Source: Eopsaltria australis (lineage: Eukaryota > Chordata > Aves > Passeriformes > Petroicidae). Taken from it: 64,000 nucleotides of DNA. A model generated the notes under the pieces. It ran no database searches. It was not told the DNA's origin and saw only the letters and a program-made list of their open reading frames with translations. Where the stretch lies: the NCBI GenBank assembly GCA_034509425.1, contig JAVTVJ010000298.1, positions 62,001-126,000 on the forward strand. Reading direction: 5' to 3'. Both the position numbers and the translations under genes were made by a program. Within the stretch, counting starts at the first letter, position 1, and each line of letters opens with the position of its first letter. Below are positions 1 through 12,500 of this stretch, piece after piece.

Positions 1-765
1 AGTCCTCTGAGCAGTTGATTAGAGCTAATGCCCCTTTGCTTGATTAAGATTTGATGAAGCAGTTACCTCTTTCCTGTTTGCAAATCTGGTTGCCACAATT
101 TCTGGTTTTAAATACAAAGTACTTGTTTTTTGATAAAAGCTTCACTGCATGCTTTTTTTTTTTTTTTTTTTAATTTCAAGGTATTTAGGAGAACAGTGTC
201 CTTCTAATGTTGTGATAGGAATTGGCTGCTGCCAATGATCCTGCTTGTCCCCATCCAATGAGTGTAGAAAATTGCCTAAGAATAATATGAGAAAAATGTA
301 ACTTGTTACACTTGCACATTTTATGACATTCCTATTGCAAAAGAAAAAAAATTACCAAACAATCACAAAACAAAATTTAGTATTTCAAGGTTTGATTTTG
401 AAAAAGGTCTAGGATTATCCTGACCCTGCAATCCAATAATCTATCTGTGATTAATTCTATCACTTTCTTTGTCTGAGAAAACTTTCTGTCAGACATTTCC
501 TTATTCAGTCTGTGTGACAAAGTACTGGTTTAAGTCTTGCTGTCTGGTGGGAGAAACAGAGGAGGGGCAGTGTTGCTGCAGGCTACAAGTCCAATGAGGG
601 ACATCAACGGAGCATGGCATTCACCAGGCTATCCCTATTCTCCCCAGCCACAAGCTGTCACATCCCTGCTCCAAATCCCCTCATCCCAAGGATCTGGGTC
701 TCTGGGCTGTGCTTTTCAAGGCACCTGAAATCCCAAAATCAGCAAACAAAAACAAACAAAAAGAA
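1..765. other. AT-rich non-coding sequence
   Basis: No gene or known repeat is recognised here. An uninterrupted run of about 19 T lies at 153-171. A moderately GC-rich stretch at about 537-725 is open in two overlapping frames of about 60 codons, which is no more than chance. I see no splice-site or family similarity to support an exon. Confidence 0.6.
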
Positions 766-1345
766 AGGAGATGAAATTGATAAAATGAAATTAAATTAAG
801 TGCTTAAAAAAAAAAATCTGCACCAAAGGGGAAAACAATAAAATGGCATGGGATGACATGGAGTGCAGGAAAATGGGCCAAAGCTTGCCAAATTGATCCT
901 CACTGAAATCACAAGATTTCATTTCATTTTATTCCCTGATAGGAAGTTCTTCCTATCAGGAAAGCAAATGAAATCTTGAAAACAGAGAAGAAAGTGTGAA
1001 AAACACTCTGGAAAGAGATATGATAAAATAAAACTGCAATTGAAAAAACCAGGAAAATTTGAAAATGGAGTGACTACAACCAAATGGATTGTGATGAAAT
1101 GAGGTGCAGTGAAAAGGACCGAAACTTGCCCAAATTAATATTATTGAAGTCCTAAATTCAGGGAATGAAGCAAAATGCAAAGACAGAAAAAATTGATGGA
1201 ATGAAAAGCGTTAAAAAAATAATAATTCTACACCAAAGGGAAAACAATAAAATAACATGAGATGACATGAAGTGCAGGAAATGGACCAAAGCTTGCCAAA
1301 TTGATCCTCATTGAAATCACAAGATTTTATTTTCTTTCATGAAGG
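766..1345. repeat. Diverged tandem repeat with an internal hairpin
   Basis: Two copies of a roughly 160-bp unit are clearly related. One runs from about 770 to 932 and the other from about 1180 to 1340. Both contain, in order, CACCAAAGG, AAAACAATAAAAT, GATGACATG, AGTGCAGGAAA, CAAAGCTTGCCAAATTGATC and GAAATCACAAGATTT. Matching points lie about 410 bp apart. A more diverged copy lies between them: GATGAAATGAGGTGCAG at about 1093, then AAACTTGCCCAAATTAAT. Its spacing is unequal, about 241 bp from the first copy and 168 bp to the third. The hairpin at 912-978 sits at the junction of the first and middle units. I do not recognise the family. It could be a local minisatellite or part of an unidentified transposon. 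Confidence 0.7.
912..978. repeat. Nested inverted repeat (hairpin)
   Basis: An inner perfect inverted repeat has 12-bp arms at 935-946 (CCTGATAGGAAG) and 949-960 (CTTCCTATCAGG), with a 2-nt TT loop. An outer perfect 13-bp arm pair follows at 912-924 (CAAGATTTCATTT) and 966-978 (AAATGAAATCTTG). The inner and outer stems are separated by 10 nt on the left and 5 nt on the right. The transcript of either strand could fold into a two-part stem. Nothing else marks it as an RNA gene or a transposon end. Confidence 0.85.
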
Positions 1346-3945
1346 GCCAGAGACCAAGGCCTGCTTTCCATGAAGCATATCTGTGCAGCCAGGGCTTAAA
1401 TTCTGAGAATGTTTCTAGGGTGGGTGGAAAAAAAACCAAACTGCAAGAAGATCTCCAGTGTGGAGCAAGGAAAGGTTAAGAAAAACAGTGAGAGTGGCAG
1501 ACAGAATCCTGACTATTGAAAATAAGGCAGTCATCAAGACAGGGATTCAACAGGATAAGTTCTACTAGAAAATATTTATAGCACTGAGGAAGTAAAACAG
1601 GGATCTGGAAGACTGCAACTCAGCACTACTGAGGATATGTTGATGCAGATCCATCCCTACCTGAGTGACAACTTCCTAGAGAATAAATACATTTTGTGTG
1701 CTATAATGGACTTAGGGAAACATGTTAATATTTATCGTAGTAGTTCATTCTTCCTTAATGTCTATTTTGTGTATCATCCAATAATTAGTTCATACTTTTA
1801 AGCTGGCTGGCTCCTGCTTTCAAACCATCTGCAAGCTGCCTGAATAAACTGCCCCAAACAGAAAGGGGCAGAAAAAAAGCTGCCTTCTTAGCTATTCTAC
1901 ATAGATAGGAGGATACCATGCTGTTATTATTGTCATTTGTCTGTTATCCCCCTGCTGCTGTCCTGGTTGCAAATTGTTTCCATTACAGAACAGCAGTGCT
2001 GCACTGGGATGGAAATCATATCCACACAGAGTAAAAGGCCAAGAGGATTTGTTTAATTTCTCTTTCTCCTACACCTTCCTCCCTGCAGATCCATGTGTAG
2101 GGAAGCTTTTGGCACGAAACTGGAAAGAGGTCAGGGTCACTGTGGAGTGCAACACCTATGGAGTCCTACTGATGACTAGAAAATGAAATACCACTGATGA
2201 TCAGTGAAACATCTGGTAGTTTGTTAGACAAGCATCAGGAAGCCACTTATCCCATGTGTTGCACAGGACTTATTTATGCTGTCCTCTTAGATGAGGATTA
2301 TTGTTTATTGTGAGTTTAGTCATCAATCAGATGCAGGGCCACTGCCCTGACTGAGCCCAGCATATGCTAATAATGTGAAAAAGATAGAGGTGTTGTTTGG
2401 TATTTGTCTCTGCCATGAAAGATTTCTGTGAACACAGTGGATACAAGCATCAGTCAGGTCACCAGGACTCACTAAATTATACTGTTTGACGTTGGGACTC
2501 TACTTATTTTAATGAGTATTGCACAAATGGTTCAGTAGCAGAGTATATCCTGGCATATTGAAAACAACAGATTTAAGTGTTTTTTTTTTTTGAAAGGAAA
2601 GCTGTTGAGACAGACTGCATCTCCCAAATCTTGCTTGAGAATTACAAAGTAAAAATATTAATCCACACCACGGATTGGATAATTTGAAAGGTTCTTTTAA
2701 AATTTTAGGTACATTTTTAAAAGTTTTTTTCTGACATTTGATGGCTAGAAATATTCTTTGGCACATATAACTTCAATTGCTGTAACATCTTAAAAAAATT
2801 CTTGTCTGAGTTTTGTCTCTACTATCACCTGAATCCAACCGACAAAAGCACTGTTATGGCCTTTATAAATTGTTTTAGTATTTCAAAATAAAATAAGAAA
2901 TCACCAATATTTCCAGAGGAGAAAGAAGTTCTTGTATAATCATCTAATGGTAAAGTCAATACCAGGATTAAAAAAATAATATGAATAATATACATGTATC
3001 ATAATATGAAATGAAAAATTACCTCCTACACATCTCTTTCTTTCCTTCAGACACACAAACACTCCATTTCTGTAGTATATGACACAGAATGTGCATAGGA
3101 AGATGTCAAAAATATCTGTCAATAACAGGAAGATTAAAATTGGTTTGAAAATAATGCATAAAGATGTTTAAAGTATTTACCACTTCAATATCCCACTCCT
3201 AACATGATTGAGAACTAGAATAGTACAGCATATATTAAATGGTTATTTTAGGCAAAATAGTAGCTAGCATTTAAGCAATTTCTTAAAAAATCTTTTCATG
3301 AGAATGTTTTTCCCAAGCTACTAATGGCTGTTTAGAAAATAAAAGCTGAGTGTGTATATAAATTAAAAATTTAAAATGTTTTGAGAGGAGGAATACATTT
3401 ATATCCCTAAAGGAATTAGCTTACTTTGATTATGTAATTGATTTGTATCCAAACAGGTGAAATCACTAATTATTTCACACCAAGTCCAGTACATTTTTAG
3501 TGATTGTAAAATATGACTGATAGTTTCACATTTAAATTCTAGTTTCTAGTCAAATATTTTGAACTACCTCTAGTGAAATGATATATATAGTGCAATAAAA
3601 TTTCCAGTTTTAACGTCTTAAAAAACAATTCCCAGGCACAATATCCAGTGGAATATTCATAAGATGAAGTTGAGATGTTGGAGATAATGTGAAACACAGA
3701 GATGTGAAACACAAACAGCATCACTGAGGACTTCATAACATTTCATGTGAAATTCTTTTTGCAATGAAGTCTAGTTCTATAAAAGTGCATAAGAAAAGTG
3801 TACATGTAAGCACACGTAAGAGTGCTTTTTCCTACTAAATGTGTAATAGAAGAGGCGAGTGTTTGTTTGTGTTTTGGGGTTTTTTCCTGTAGTAGATACT
3901 GCAACATAACTTTATGGGAGGAGGAAGGATTTAATGAAACAGTTA
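1346..3945. other. Non-coding sequence, nothing recognised
   Basis: This is AT-rich sequence with frequent stops in all frames. Short open frames, the longest about 85 codons on the minus strand at 2509-2766, resemble no family I know. No LINE, LTR or RNA gene was recognised. Confidence 0.55.
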
Positions 3946-5975
3946 TCATAGAGTCATAGAATCGTATCCTGAATTGGAAGAGACATACAAGGATCACCAA
4001 GTCCAAACTTAGACCTGCACAGAACATCCCCAAGAGTCAAACCATGTGTCTGAGAGTATTGTCCAAACACTTCTTGAGCTCTGTCAGGCGTGGTGCCACG
4101 ACGACTTCCCTGGGGATCCTGTTCCAGTGCCCAACCACCCTCTGGGTGAAGAACCTTTTCCTGATATCTGACCTAAACTTCCCCCGAACATGCTTTCCTC
4201 AATTCCTGTCACTGGCTGGGTGACTGAAGGTTCTGTACCTGATCATCTATTTCCTCTTGTGAAGATGTTGAGACTGAGGTCTTCTCTCAGTCTTCTTCAG
4301 CTCTACAGACCAAGTGACCTCACAGAGCTTTTCCTCCAGACCCTTCACCATCTTTGTGGCCCTCCTCTGGACACTCTCTGAGAGCTTAATGTCTTTCTCA
4401 TATTGTGGGACCCAAAACTGTCCCCAGCACTCTTTCTGCTGAAGACAACTGGGCCGAGGATGAATCCCTGTGGAGCCCCACAAGTGACCAGACACCAGCC
4501 TGATGTCACCCCATTGACTGTCACTCTTTGTGCCTGATCCGTGAGCCAGTTGCTCACCTACCACGTAACACAGTAATCCCGGTGGCTGCTGGGCGTTTGA
4601 TCCAGAAGTATCCTGTGAGAGACAGTACCAAAAGCTTTGCTGAAGTCCAAAAAGATCACATCTACTGTCTTTCTCAGATCGACTAGGTAAGTTACCCTAA
4701 CATAGAAGGGAATCAGGTTCAACAAGCTGTGCTTTCCACTCATGAAGCCATACTGGCTGTGACCAATGACTGAGTTGTCCTCTAGGTGGTTTTCAATACC
4801 TCCAGGAATATTTTTTTTTAATTTATTTTACTGGACACCAGGGTGAAACTGACAGGCCTGTAGTTTCTGGGGTCCTCCTTCTTGTCTTTCTTGAAAATTG
4901 GGATGTTCACTGGCTTCCAGTCAGCTGGGAGGTCTCTGGATTCCTGAGGCCACTCAAAAATGATCAAGAGAGGCTTTGCAATGACATCAACAGCTCTTTG
5001 ATAATTCTCAAGTGAATTCCATCAGATGCCATAGATTTGTAGGGATCTAACCAAAGGAGCAGATCGTACAAAAGTTCAGGGTAAACTGGAAATTGATCAA
5101 TCTCACAGTCATGGTCCTCCAGTTCAGAGCACTGAGACTCCCTTGGCCCAACCCCCGTGTTGAAGATGAAGGCAAAGAATGTGTTAAACATTTCTGCCTT
5201 GTCCATGTCCTTGTTTGAGAGGTGGCCATCCTGATTCTGAAACAGTCTGATGTTATTTCTCCAGTGACATTAATATATTTGAAAAAACTCTTTCTATTGT
5301 CCCCCACAGTTCTTTCCAGCTTCAACTTCAACTGAGCTTTGGACGCACAAATTTTCTCCCTACACTGGTAGGCCTCATATCTGTATTCTTCCCATGTCAC
5401 TTAACCTTGTTTTCACTTGGCATATACCTTCCTTTTCTACCTTATTTCCAAGAGAATATCCCTGCTCAGCCAAGCTGGCCTTCTGCCTTGTCTGCGTGAC
5501 TTCCAGCATTTAGGAATTTCTGCTCCTTAGGAGGCGATGTTTTAAAAGTGACCAGAACTGATAGGCCCAGGATATGCAGAAATATTATCTCAGGGGACTT
5601 TACTTACTAATTCCCTGAGCAGCCTGAAGTTTCTTTTCCTCTTGTCCAGAGCTGAGGTTTTGCTCCAGTTTTCCTCCTGTAAACAAGGATTTTAAGCTTG
5701 GTCACTTCATGGTCACTGTGGCTAAGATGGCCACCAAACTCCACTTTGCTCACAAGTTCCTCTGTGTTGACAAACAGTACAAGGAGGGCATCTTTCTGAG
5801 TTGGCTCTCTTAGTACCTGTTCCATTAAGCTGTCATCTAATTTTTTAGGAATCTACTGGCTTGGGTTGTGCCAACTGTGTGATTCTCACAGTTGATTTTA
5901 TCAAGTTGAGGTCCCCCATAAGAACAAGGACGGTTGAATTGGAAATGTCCCTTGGTTCCTCAAAGTCTGAACTAA
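3946..5975 (-). mobile_element. CR1 LINE, 5'-truncated and internally deleted
   Basis: This is a Chicken Repeat 1 non-LTR retrotransposon read on the minus strand. Its 3' end is at 3946, where degraded copies of the CR1 terminal octamer (ATCATAGAGTCATAGAAT on the plus strand) are followed by the usual GGAAGRGAC-like 3' block. Going up the plus strand come the CR1 3' untranslated region, the reverse transcriptase region and the C-terminal half of the endonuclease, ending near 5975. The 5' half is missing, as is usual when target-primed reverse transcription stops early. No target-site duplication is seen, which is normal for CR1. The 5' boundary is uncertain by about 30 bp. Frameshifts, stops and a deletion in the RT domain show that it is an old, dead copy. 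Confidence 0.93.
4247..5929 (-). pseudogene. CR1 ORF2 relic (endonuclease-reverse transcriptase)
   Basis: ORF2 of CR1 encodes an APE-type endonuclease followed by a reverse transcriptase, which together nick the target and copy the RNA. Read downward on the minus strand, the visible pieces are as follows. The endonuclease MGDLN motif lies at about 5905-5919, and its terminal SDH motif at 5709-5717. The linker, with CREKI and AQLKLKLERTV, lies around 5290-5400. The RT segment with SMASDGIH is near 5040. RT motif A is DFSKAFGTV at 4621-4647, where the usual second Asp is Gly. Motif B is GAPQGFILGP at about 4450-4479. Right after motif B the frame jumps to FWVPQYEKDIK (about 4417 downward), followed by VQRRATKMVKGLE. 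The stretch that should hold the catalytic YADD/FADD box is absent. The pieces lie in several reading frames. It cannot encode an active enzyme. Confidence 0.92.
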
Positions 5976-8900
5976 GTAGAAATTATTTATTTTAAAGTGC
6001 ATTATTTGTTCACACCAATCCACACCTCTAAACAGACTTTTTTCTTTATGAACCTGGAATAATATACAATTTAATTTGATTGAGAAATTTCTAGGAAAAA
6101 ATATAGCAGTTCTTATAGGATAACCAGTTTTTATTAAACTAGTCTAATCTATTTAATAAAACTGATCAATCTATATTTGTAAATTTTTTAAATCTGATAA
6201 TAATAGCTTGTAAGGGCAAAACTTAAAATATGTGCTTTTCTAAGTTTACAAATTATATAAAGGCAAAATTACAAACACTTTGCCAATAGGGCCTTATACA
6301 TGTTCATGAGGAAGAAAATAGAAGTGTCTTTTATATTAGGTAATCTACAGCTTGGAAAAAGCTGACTTGCTGAGTGAAGAGTTATAACAACCAAAATGAA
6401 AAGCCGCTGTATCTGACCTTCCCTTTCTGCATACCCGGTAGGTTTCCAAATGACACCTTCCATCCTTTGCTCCAGTTCCAGAATTCAGAGGTCATGTTGA
6501 GAAGGTTCACTAAGAGTAAGGAGGAACTCTTCTATCCAGGAGAGTTCTCCGTCAGAAAGATGATACCTAGGGATATTTACATGTGTGTCTTGTCAGAACA
6601 CTCACCTGCTGGCTCGAAATGTGGTCTAGGCAGGAAATAGCAAAGACAATAATGGGCAGAAAGTTAGAGATTTAAGGGAACCTTCAGTTAACAAAAGGTG
6701 ACACCCTGTTTGGTTCCTAAATATAGGGAACTGGTAAGCATGAACTTTGTGGCTGAAGCCCACTGAAATCCTGCTTGAAAGGATTTTTCTTTATTATTTT
6801 AATCTTTATTGAGAGCTTTTTCTACTCTTTTAAGAAGCTATTTCTGCTTTGAAATAATTTTAATGGTTTATATTTCACTAGCTGACTTTTATACACACAC
6901 ATTTGCGAAGTTTGTTCTTGGAAAAGAACAAGGGACAGAAGTACCAGCCCTAAGGATAATCTGCTGCAATAACTCCACTGTTATGGAAAAATCAAATCAG
7001 GCCATTGCATTTCAGATGACTGCCACTGACCCATGACAGTGAATGCTTGGTCATAACCTCACACACAAAGGAGTTGTCTTACTTGGGAACACCAAATTAG
7101 TAAATATTCATCTATTTCAATGGGGGTATTGCTGATGCTTCTTCATTCCATATTTCTGATTTGAATAGTTTTAATCTCCTAAACTGCCTTCTAATAAAGC
7201 TTGTAGATTACCAAACGGGTTGGAGGGAACATTATTCTTTACTCATGTAAGAACCCAAACAGATGTCATTCCCTTCATACTTCAGTAACACTTTGACAAG
7301 ATCATCAAGCCAATAATGAAATTTAATTTTACTAAAGAAGTTGGAAAAGATTTAGTAGAACTTCATTTTTGGTAATTATTTTATAATGAGGAAAACAGTA
7401 TACAAGCTGTGTTTTACCACTTTTAAATATCTATTGTGTATTTTAGAATATGTATTTCTTTAAATGATCTCTAACTCCAGTTATAACAATTACAACAATT
7501 ATAACAGTTATTGCTGTTAACTTAAAATTAGACTTGTGGTTAATTTGTATTGTTTTGATTTGATGTCCTGTGGAGAAGAGATGTAGATTTTTTTGTCTAC
7601 CAGATTCAGAAATGAAATATTAAAGACTTTATTTTGCCTTTGATGGAAAAAAGCACTGCAATTTGAAAGCAAATTGTTCTCATTATTTAAATCCAATATG
7701 CATTTATACTTTATTATATAATCCATTTCTTTCAATCAGTTTACTTATTTAATCCATCTGCTCTCTTTCTGAGGAACTATGTTAGTTGAATAATTATAGA
7801 GAAAGGGAGCTCAGAAAAAGAATCTTGGAGAAAATCTTAAGTGATGAACATAATGCTCTGTCATCAGAATGTATATCAGATTTCTAATGGGGAATGGAAA
7901 TACCTCTATGAGTTAAAAAAAATAAAAAGAGACATTTTTTTTTCAGTCTGTTCTTACCATTTCTCTAGTTTGTGCTTTTAGATTGTGAAGGAAATACTTT
8001 TTCTACAGAAGTGCTTTAAAGGATTTTAAGATAATTTGCAGAAAATATAAATGAACAATTTTCCTTTTTTTTTTCTTATTTTGAAACTATATTAACCCTG
8101 TTCTGTTGTTTATATAAGAGCAAGTTTTGACATGCAATGTCTGAGTTGTACAGGGCCTACATCTTTAGAAAGAGCAGCTCTAGCTCCTGTTCTTGTTGAA
8201 TTTTTAAGGGCTCTGTCCAGTTAAGTGTGCTGGCTGTTTGGGAGCTGATCTCTACAAATATATGAACAAGCTGAGTGTGTCTATATCTTTCCAAAAAGAC
8301 AGAACTTAAGACTTTGAGGACAAAGGAGAGAGCTGAGCAGGGAAGAAAATAGTGGTTTGTGCTTTCATTGTTGTATTAGGAGGCTGGTGAAGCACAGAAG
8401 ATAGAAACTAATTAGAAGAGGAAAGAGCATAGTGGTGTAGGAGGTCTGGAATATTGATCTAAAGAAGAAGATAAAGCAGGACAGAGAAACAAGAGAAAAG
8501 TCTTTAGAGACATGGGTATGGGGAGACCTGTATGTAGCAGTGTAGTAAAGTTGTATTAAGGACCTTTACCCAGGCTGTGACCTGTGGCTCTCCAACTGTG
8601 CCTACAAATAGTACTGAGCAAGTAATACTTGATACCACGTTGTGTTTTCCACACATTATCAAGAAAATAAGTGCTGTTTCAAATCCTGACAAATTCTCCA
8701 ATGCAGCTGTTTCCAGTAGCAGATGGTTAAAAAACAAAACCTACAGTATCAAAAAAAAAAAAATGGTTTCTAGTACAGAAAGCCAGACTTTGAATGGAAT
8801 TTAATTGTCTATAATTGTTTGACTCTAATATTAAAAAATAAAGACACACATTAAAAATCAGAGGCATTTAAAGGTATTTTCACAGAAAATACCAGAGAAA

Positions 8901-11900
8901 TGAAAATATAACTGTATAACATAGGAAACACAATTCTTTTCTCACATCATCACTGCATTAAGATATTCCATTCTTTCTTATAGTGAAGATAGATGATGGT
9001 ATAGGAAAACAGCTTGGATTTACCACAGAAAACAAATATTTTTCTCTCTGGGAATCCTTATGCAAGCTGTATAACTTTATTCTGTTTGCAGTCAACAATT
9101 AGTGAGAAGATTACAACCAGAACTTGAAGAGTACTGAAAGCCACAAGTGAGCTAATTAGTAAAACGATAGTAAATTGCAAAATCTTTTTAATGAAGGCCT
9201 CTTTGCCATATATCACATATCACTCACTTTAGCGTAAATTGAGGAAATCAGAGCAATCAGGATGAAGCTTTGGCTCTAAACCATTTCTTATGATAATGTC
9301 AGCTCTAGTAATCACCTACTGTTTCTCTTCTCCCTGCAGCTACTGAACACTCTTTCTCCCCATCCTCCTTTTTTGTTTTCCTTTGGTTCAAATGTGGCTG
9401 CAGCACAGCAGGCTGGCATGATTGTGGGCTGAAAGTAAAGAGGCAGCCTGCCCAGTCACTCCCACCCTGGCCATGCATTCATGAGCCAGAGCCTTTCCAC
9501 ACCCAGTAACAGTGTCATTGTCTGTACTGGCAGCAGACATCTGTGTGAATAAAAGTGGGTTCCCTTTGTGAATGCCACCACAATTTCTTCCTCAGGACTA
9601 TTTCCCTGTCAGGTTGCTTTCTCAGCTGATGACAACCTCCTCAGCATTTTCTCCTTCTGTTGCCATGTTTCTGCATACTGTTTGAGAACAAATTTATGCT
9701 TAATAAATGTGGCAGCAGTGTGTTCGCTTCACATTTGTGGATCATAGGTATTTTTTTTTTTTTTGGTACAGTTGCCCTTAATGTACCTCAAGACCTTGGT
9801 GGGAAGCATAAGTATAAGACTAGTTGTTGTTACAGTCATTATAATTATTTAGTTTCTTTTGCAGATCCTTGTTTTAAGGAAACCAACCAGATAAACTGTA
9901 AAATAGAATAAAATAATGCACAGAAAACAAATTCACCATTTTTGATTGTTTCATAAGTTCAAGTATGCTGCATATCTTGAGGAGATAAAAAAACTACATA
10001 TGCAGATTAATTTCTGCGTAGTGTACCAACACTATTTCTGCCACTGTTCATACTAAGGGAAGCACAGGAGCTCTGTTTAATGCATCTATTTTTCTACTCA
10101 CAAATCTGTTTAAGCAACATTACTGAGCTGAAATGCAGGAAGAAGAGATGTCAAAGCATTGTACATCCAGAATCCTGGATGAAGGGAAATTTGGTTTCTT
10201 GTGACGGCCAAAAAATATCCCAGGTTTGCATTGTTGCACTCCTGTCCTACAATAACCTCCAAAGGTCACTGTGTTGTGTCCTCCTTTCTCACAGTGCTTT
10301 TCTCTTTCTTCCCCACCTTCCCACACCTCACCCTTATGTATGCTTTTGAAAAGTTCAAGTAAGTAAAGTGCAATAAGATTTTTCCATGATAATGATGGCC
10401 AGAAATCTCTTGCAAGGTGAATTCCTTAGTAGAAAATCCAATTAATTCATATGAGATTTGACCCACCTGACATCAGCAATTCTTTTTGGTTTGGGAGCAG
10501 ATTGGAGCACAAAAATAAAACTCAGAAAGAGGTTGGATTCTTTTATTTTCCTTTCTTCTTAAAACTACTTTCTGAGCGTTTTTATGTCAATATAAGAAAA
10601 AAATATTTCTAGTGCAAGTTGTATTTAAAATGTCTATTATTGTTGCCATTCTAGACCTTTTCATAGCATAATTAATTATGTTTCAGTGATTAAAAAGAAT
10701 AAAGAATAATTACAAAGAGTTGAAAATCATATCTTTAGCTGAAAAGCTCTTTGTTGAAATTGTTTTCTGAAAGTACAGATTATCACATTTTTTTAAAAGA
10801 TGTGTTAATTCCCAATAGCTAAAGGAGTAACATTGTTGCAATACATTGTTAATAATTTTAGTTCTGTAAAGATAAAGGAAACATTTTTAGTTTAGTTAGG
10901 CTTAGGTTATGTATTTAAAAATAAAGTTACCTTGTTTTCCAGTAGTATCCATCTTAAAAGCAGGATAAATCCTTAGTTTGATAGGCTACTTAGATTTGCC
11001 CAAGTACATAAAGGAGAGCTGAGAAATGGTGACAGAAATTTACTTCTTATCAAGAAGCAGCCAAGTAACTGAACTTTGCCTAAATGCATTATTTTCCTAC
11101 TCTTACTCTGATCAGTGTAGATTTGTATACTGGCTTCTGTTGTGAATGACAAATCATGGTCTGAAAAAGGAGATGTATCCCACAAGAATTTTCTCCATAT
11201 GGGCCCATGCAAAATTATCAGCGCACCTATCAGAAAAGCATCCTTTATATCCCTAGATTTTTTATCTGTGTGCTATTTATAGATTGTTCCTTACTCTTTA
11301 ACTCTCCCTCTCCCACAAAGTTGTCTATGTTGACGTAAACACTTACCTGTGTATGATGACAAAGTAGAATATTTGCAATCTCTCTTTTCTTTTCTTTATT
11401 ATATATTTCCTGACAATGTTGTTATGGTAAGTGAAAAAAAGTGTTGTAATTAGGGAAAGAAGAAGAGTAACTGTTCTATTATCTTTTACTAGCACATCAG
11501 GTTTTCTGAAAGCCTGATAGTGACTGATGATACATTTAGGGCAAAATAAATTTCTTGTAATTCAACTCCTTTTGTGCTCTTACAGTATGAAATATACTAC
11601 TGCAGATCAGTTTTACTTGCTTTCTTTTTTGTTTTTCTGTTAGAGGGTGATGTATGTGGACTTACATCATGAAAGAGAAAGAACAACCAATACCTGAAAA
11701 AAATCCAACACCAAACATAACACGGCATTACAAAGCCCTTCAAATATATTACAAAAATATTTGTAATCAATAAAGATTCCCACCTCCTCTTCCTGACAGC
11801 TAGACTTCTACCTAAGGCTGTGCCAGACAGGCCATACCCACTCCTGTCTGAGGGTAAAAACTAACATTTTGTCAATACTTAGGTGGCTGACCAGCTGAGA

Positions 11901-12500
11901 ATACTCAATACCGCTGATGCTTAAGGCACAGTCAGGTATTTATGACACCTGTGCCTGATCTGGATTAAGTGTTGCTCCTTGCAAAAGTATGCTTTCCTTA
12001 TGCCAGTATTAAGAAGAGCAACACAGCATTTAATGATGAACAGGAAATGAGTAAGAGAAAAAAGGAAAAAAAACAACCTATTTTTCTAGAAGTTAATGGA
12101 GTTAAATATAATCCAGAAACATTTATTTAAAACTGCAAAGTGTGTTACCAAAAAATCATTAAAAATATCTTATTCGGAATCATAACTCTAATTGTTCTTA
12201 ACACTAAATGGGATATAAAATTATTCCATTTTAAATTCAAGTAGTTGATGCTTGAAGCTAAAAAAGAGCTAATTTCATACACTAAACTTCCTGTAATGAA
12301 GAGAAAATTAAAGGAAAATAGAGATTATTTGAGTTGTAATCAAAGTCTTCTGTATATATTTTTTCTATTCTTGTCTGAAACCATTTGTCATTAATAGAGA
12401 TAAAAGTAGGAAAGTGCAATTTTTATTCCTATCATTGTTTTTGCACTGCAGAAATTCAAAGAAAATAATAGTCTCACCTTCTTCTCTCTAGTGAGATATG
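5976..12500. other. Single-copy AT-rich non-coding sequence
   Basis: No gene, LTR or LINE was recognised. An imperfect AT-rich inverted repeat lies at 6125-6138 and 6152-6164. A patch at about 9330-9670 is somewhat richer in GC and contains an AATAAA hexamer near 9548, without an open frame or other sign of a transcript end. Runs of A or T are common, for example A13 near 8751-8763. The short open frames are of chance size. Confidence 0.55.
6125..6164. repeat. Imperfect AT-rich inverted repeat
   Basis: The left arm CAGTTTTTATTAAA (6125-6138) pairs with the right arm TTTAATAAAACTG (6152-6164), with one extra T on the left and a 13-nt loop. In AT-rich DNA this may be chance. No element boundary was seen. 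Confidence 0.6.

Noticed and set aside
9660..9911. Possible exon followed by an AATAAA-like signal
   Set aside because: Short frame, poly-T stretch inside, no recognised protein. AATAAA hexamers are frequent in AT-rich DNA.
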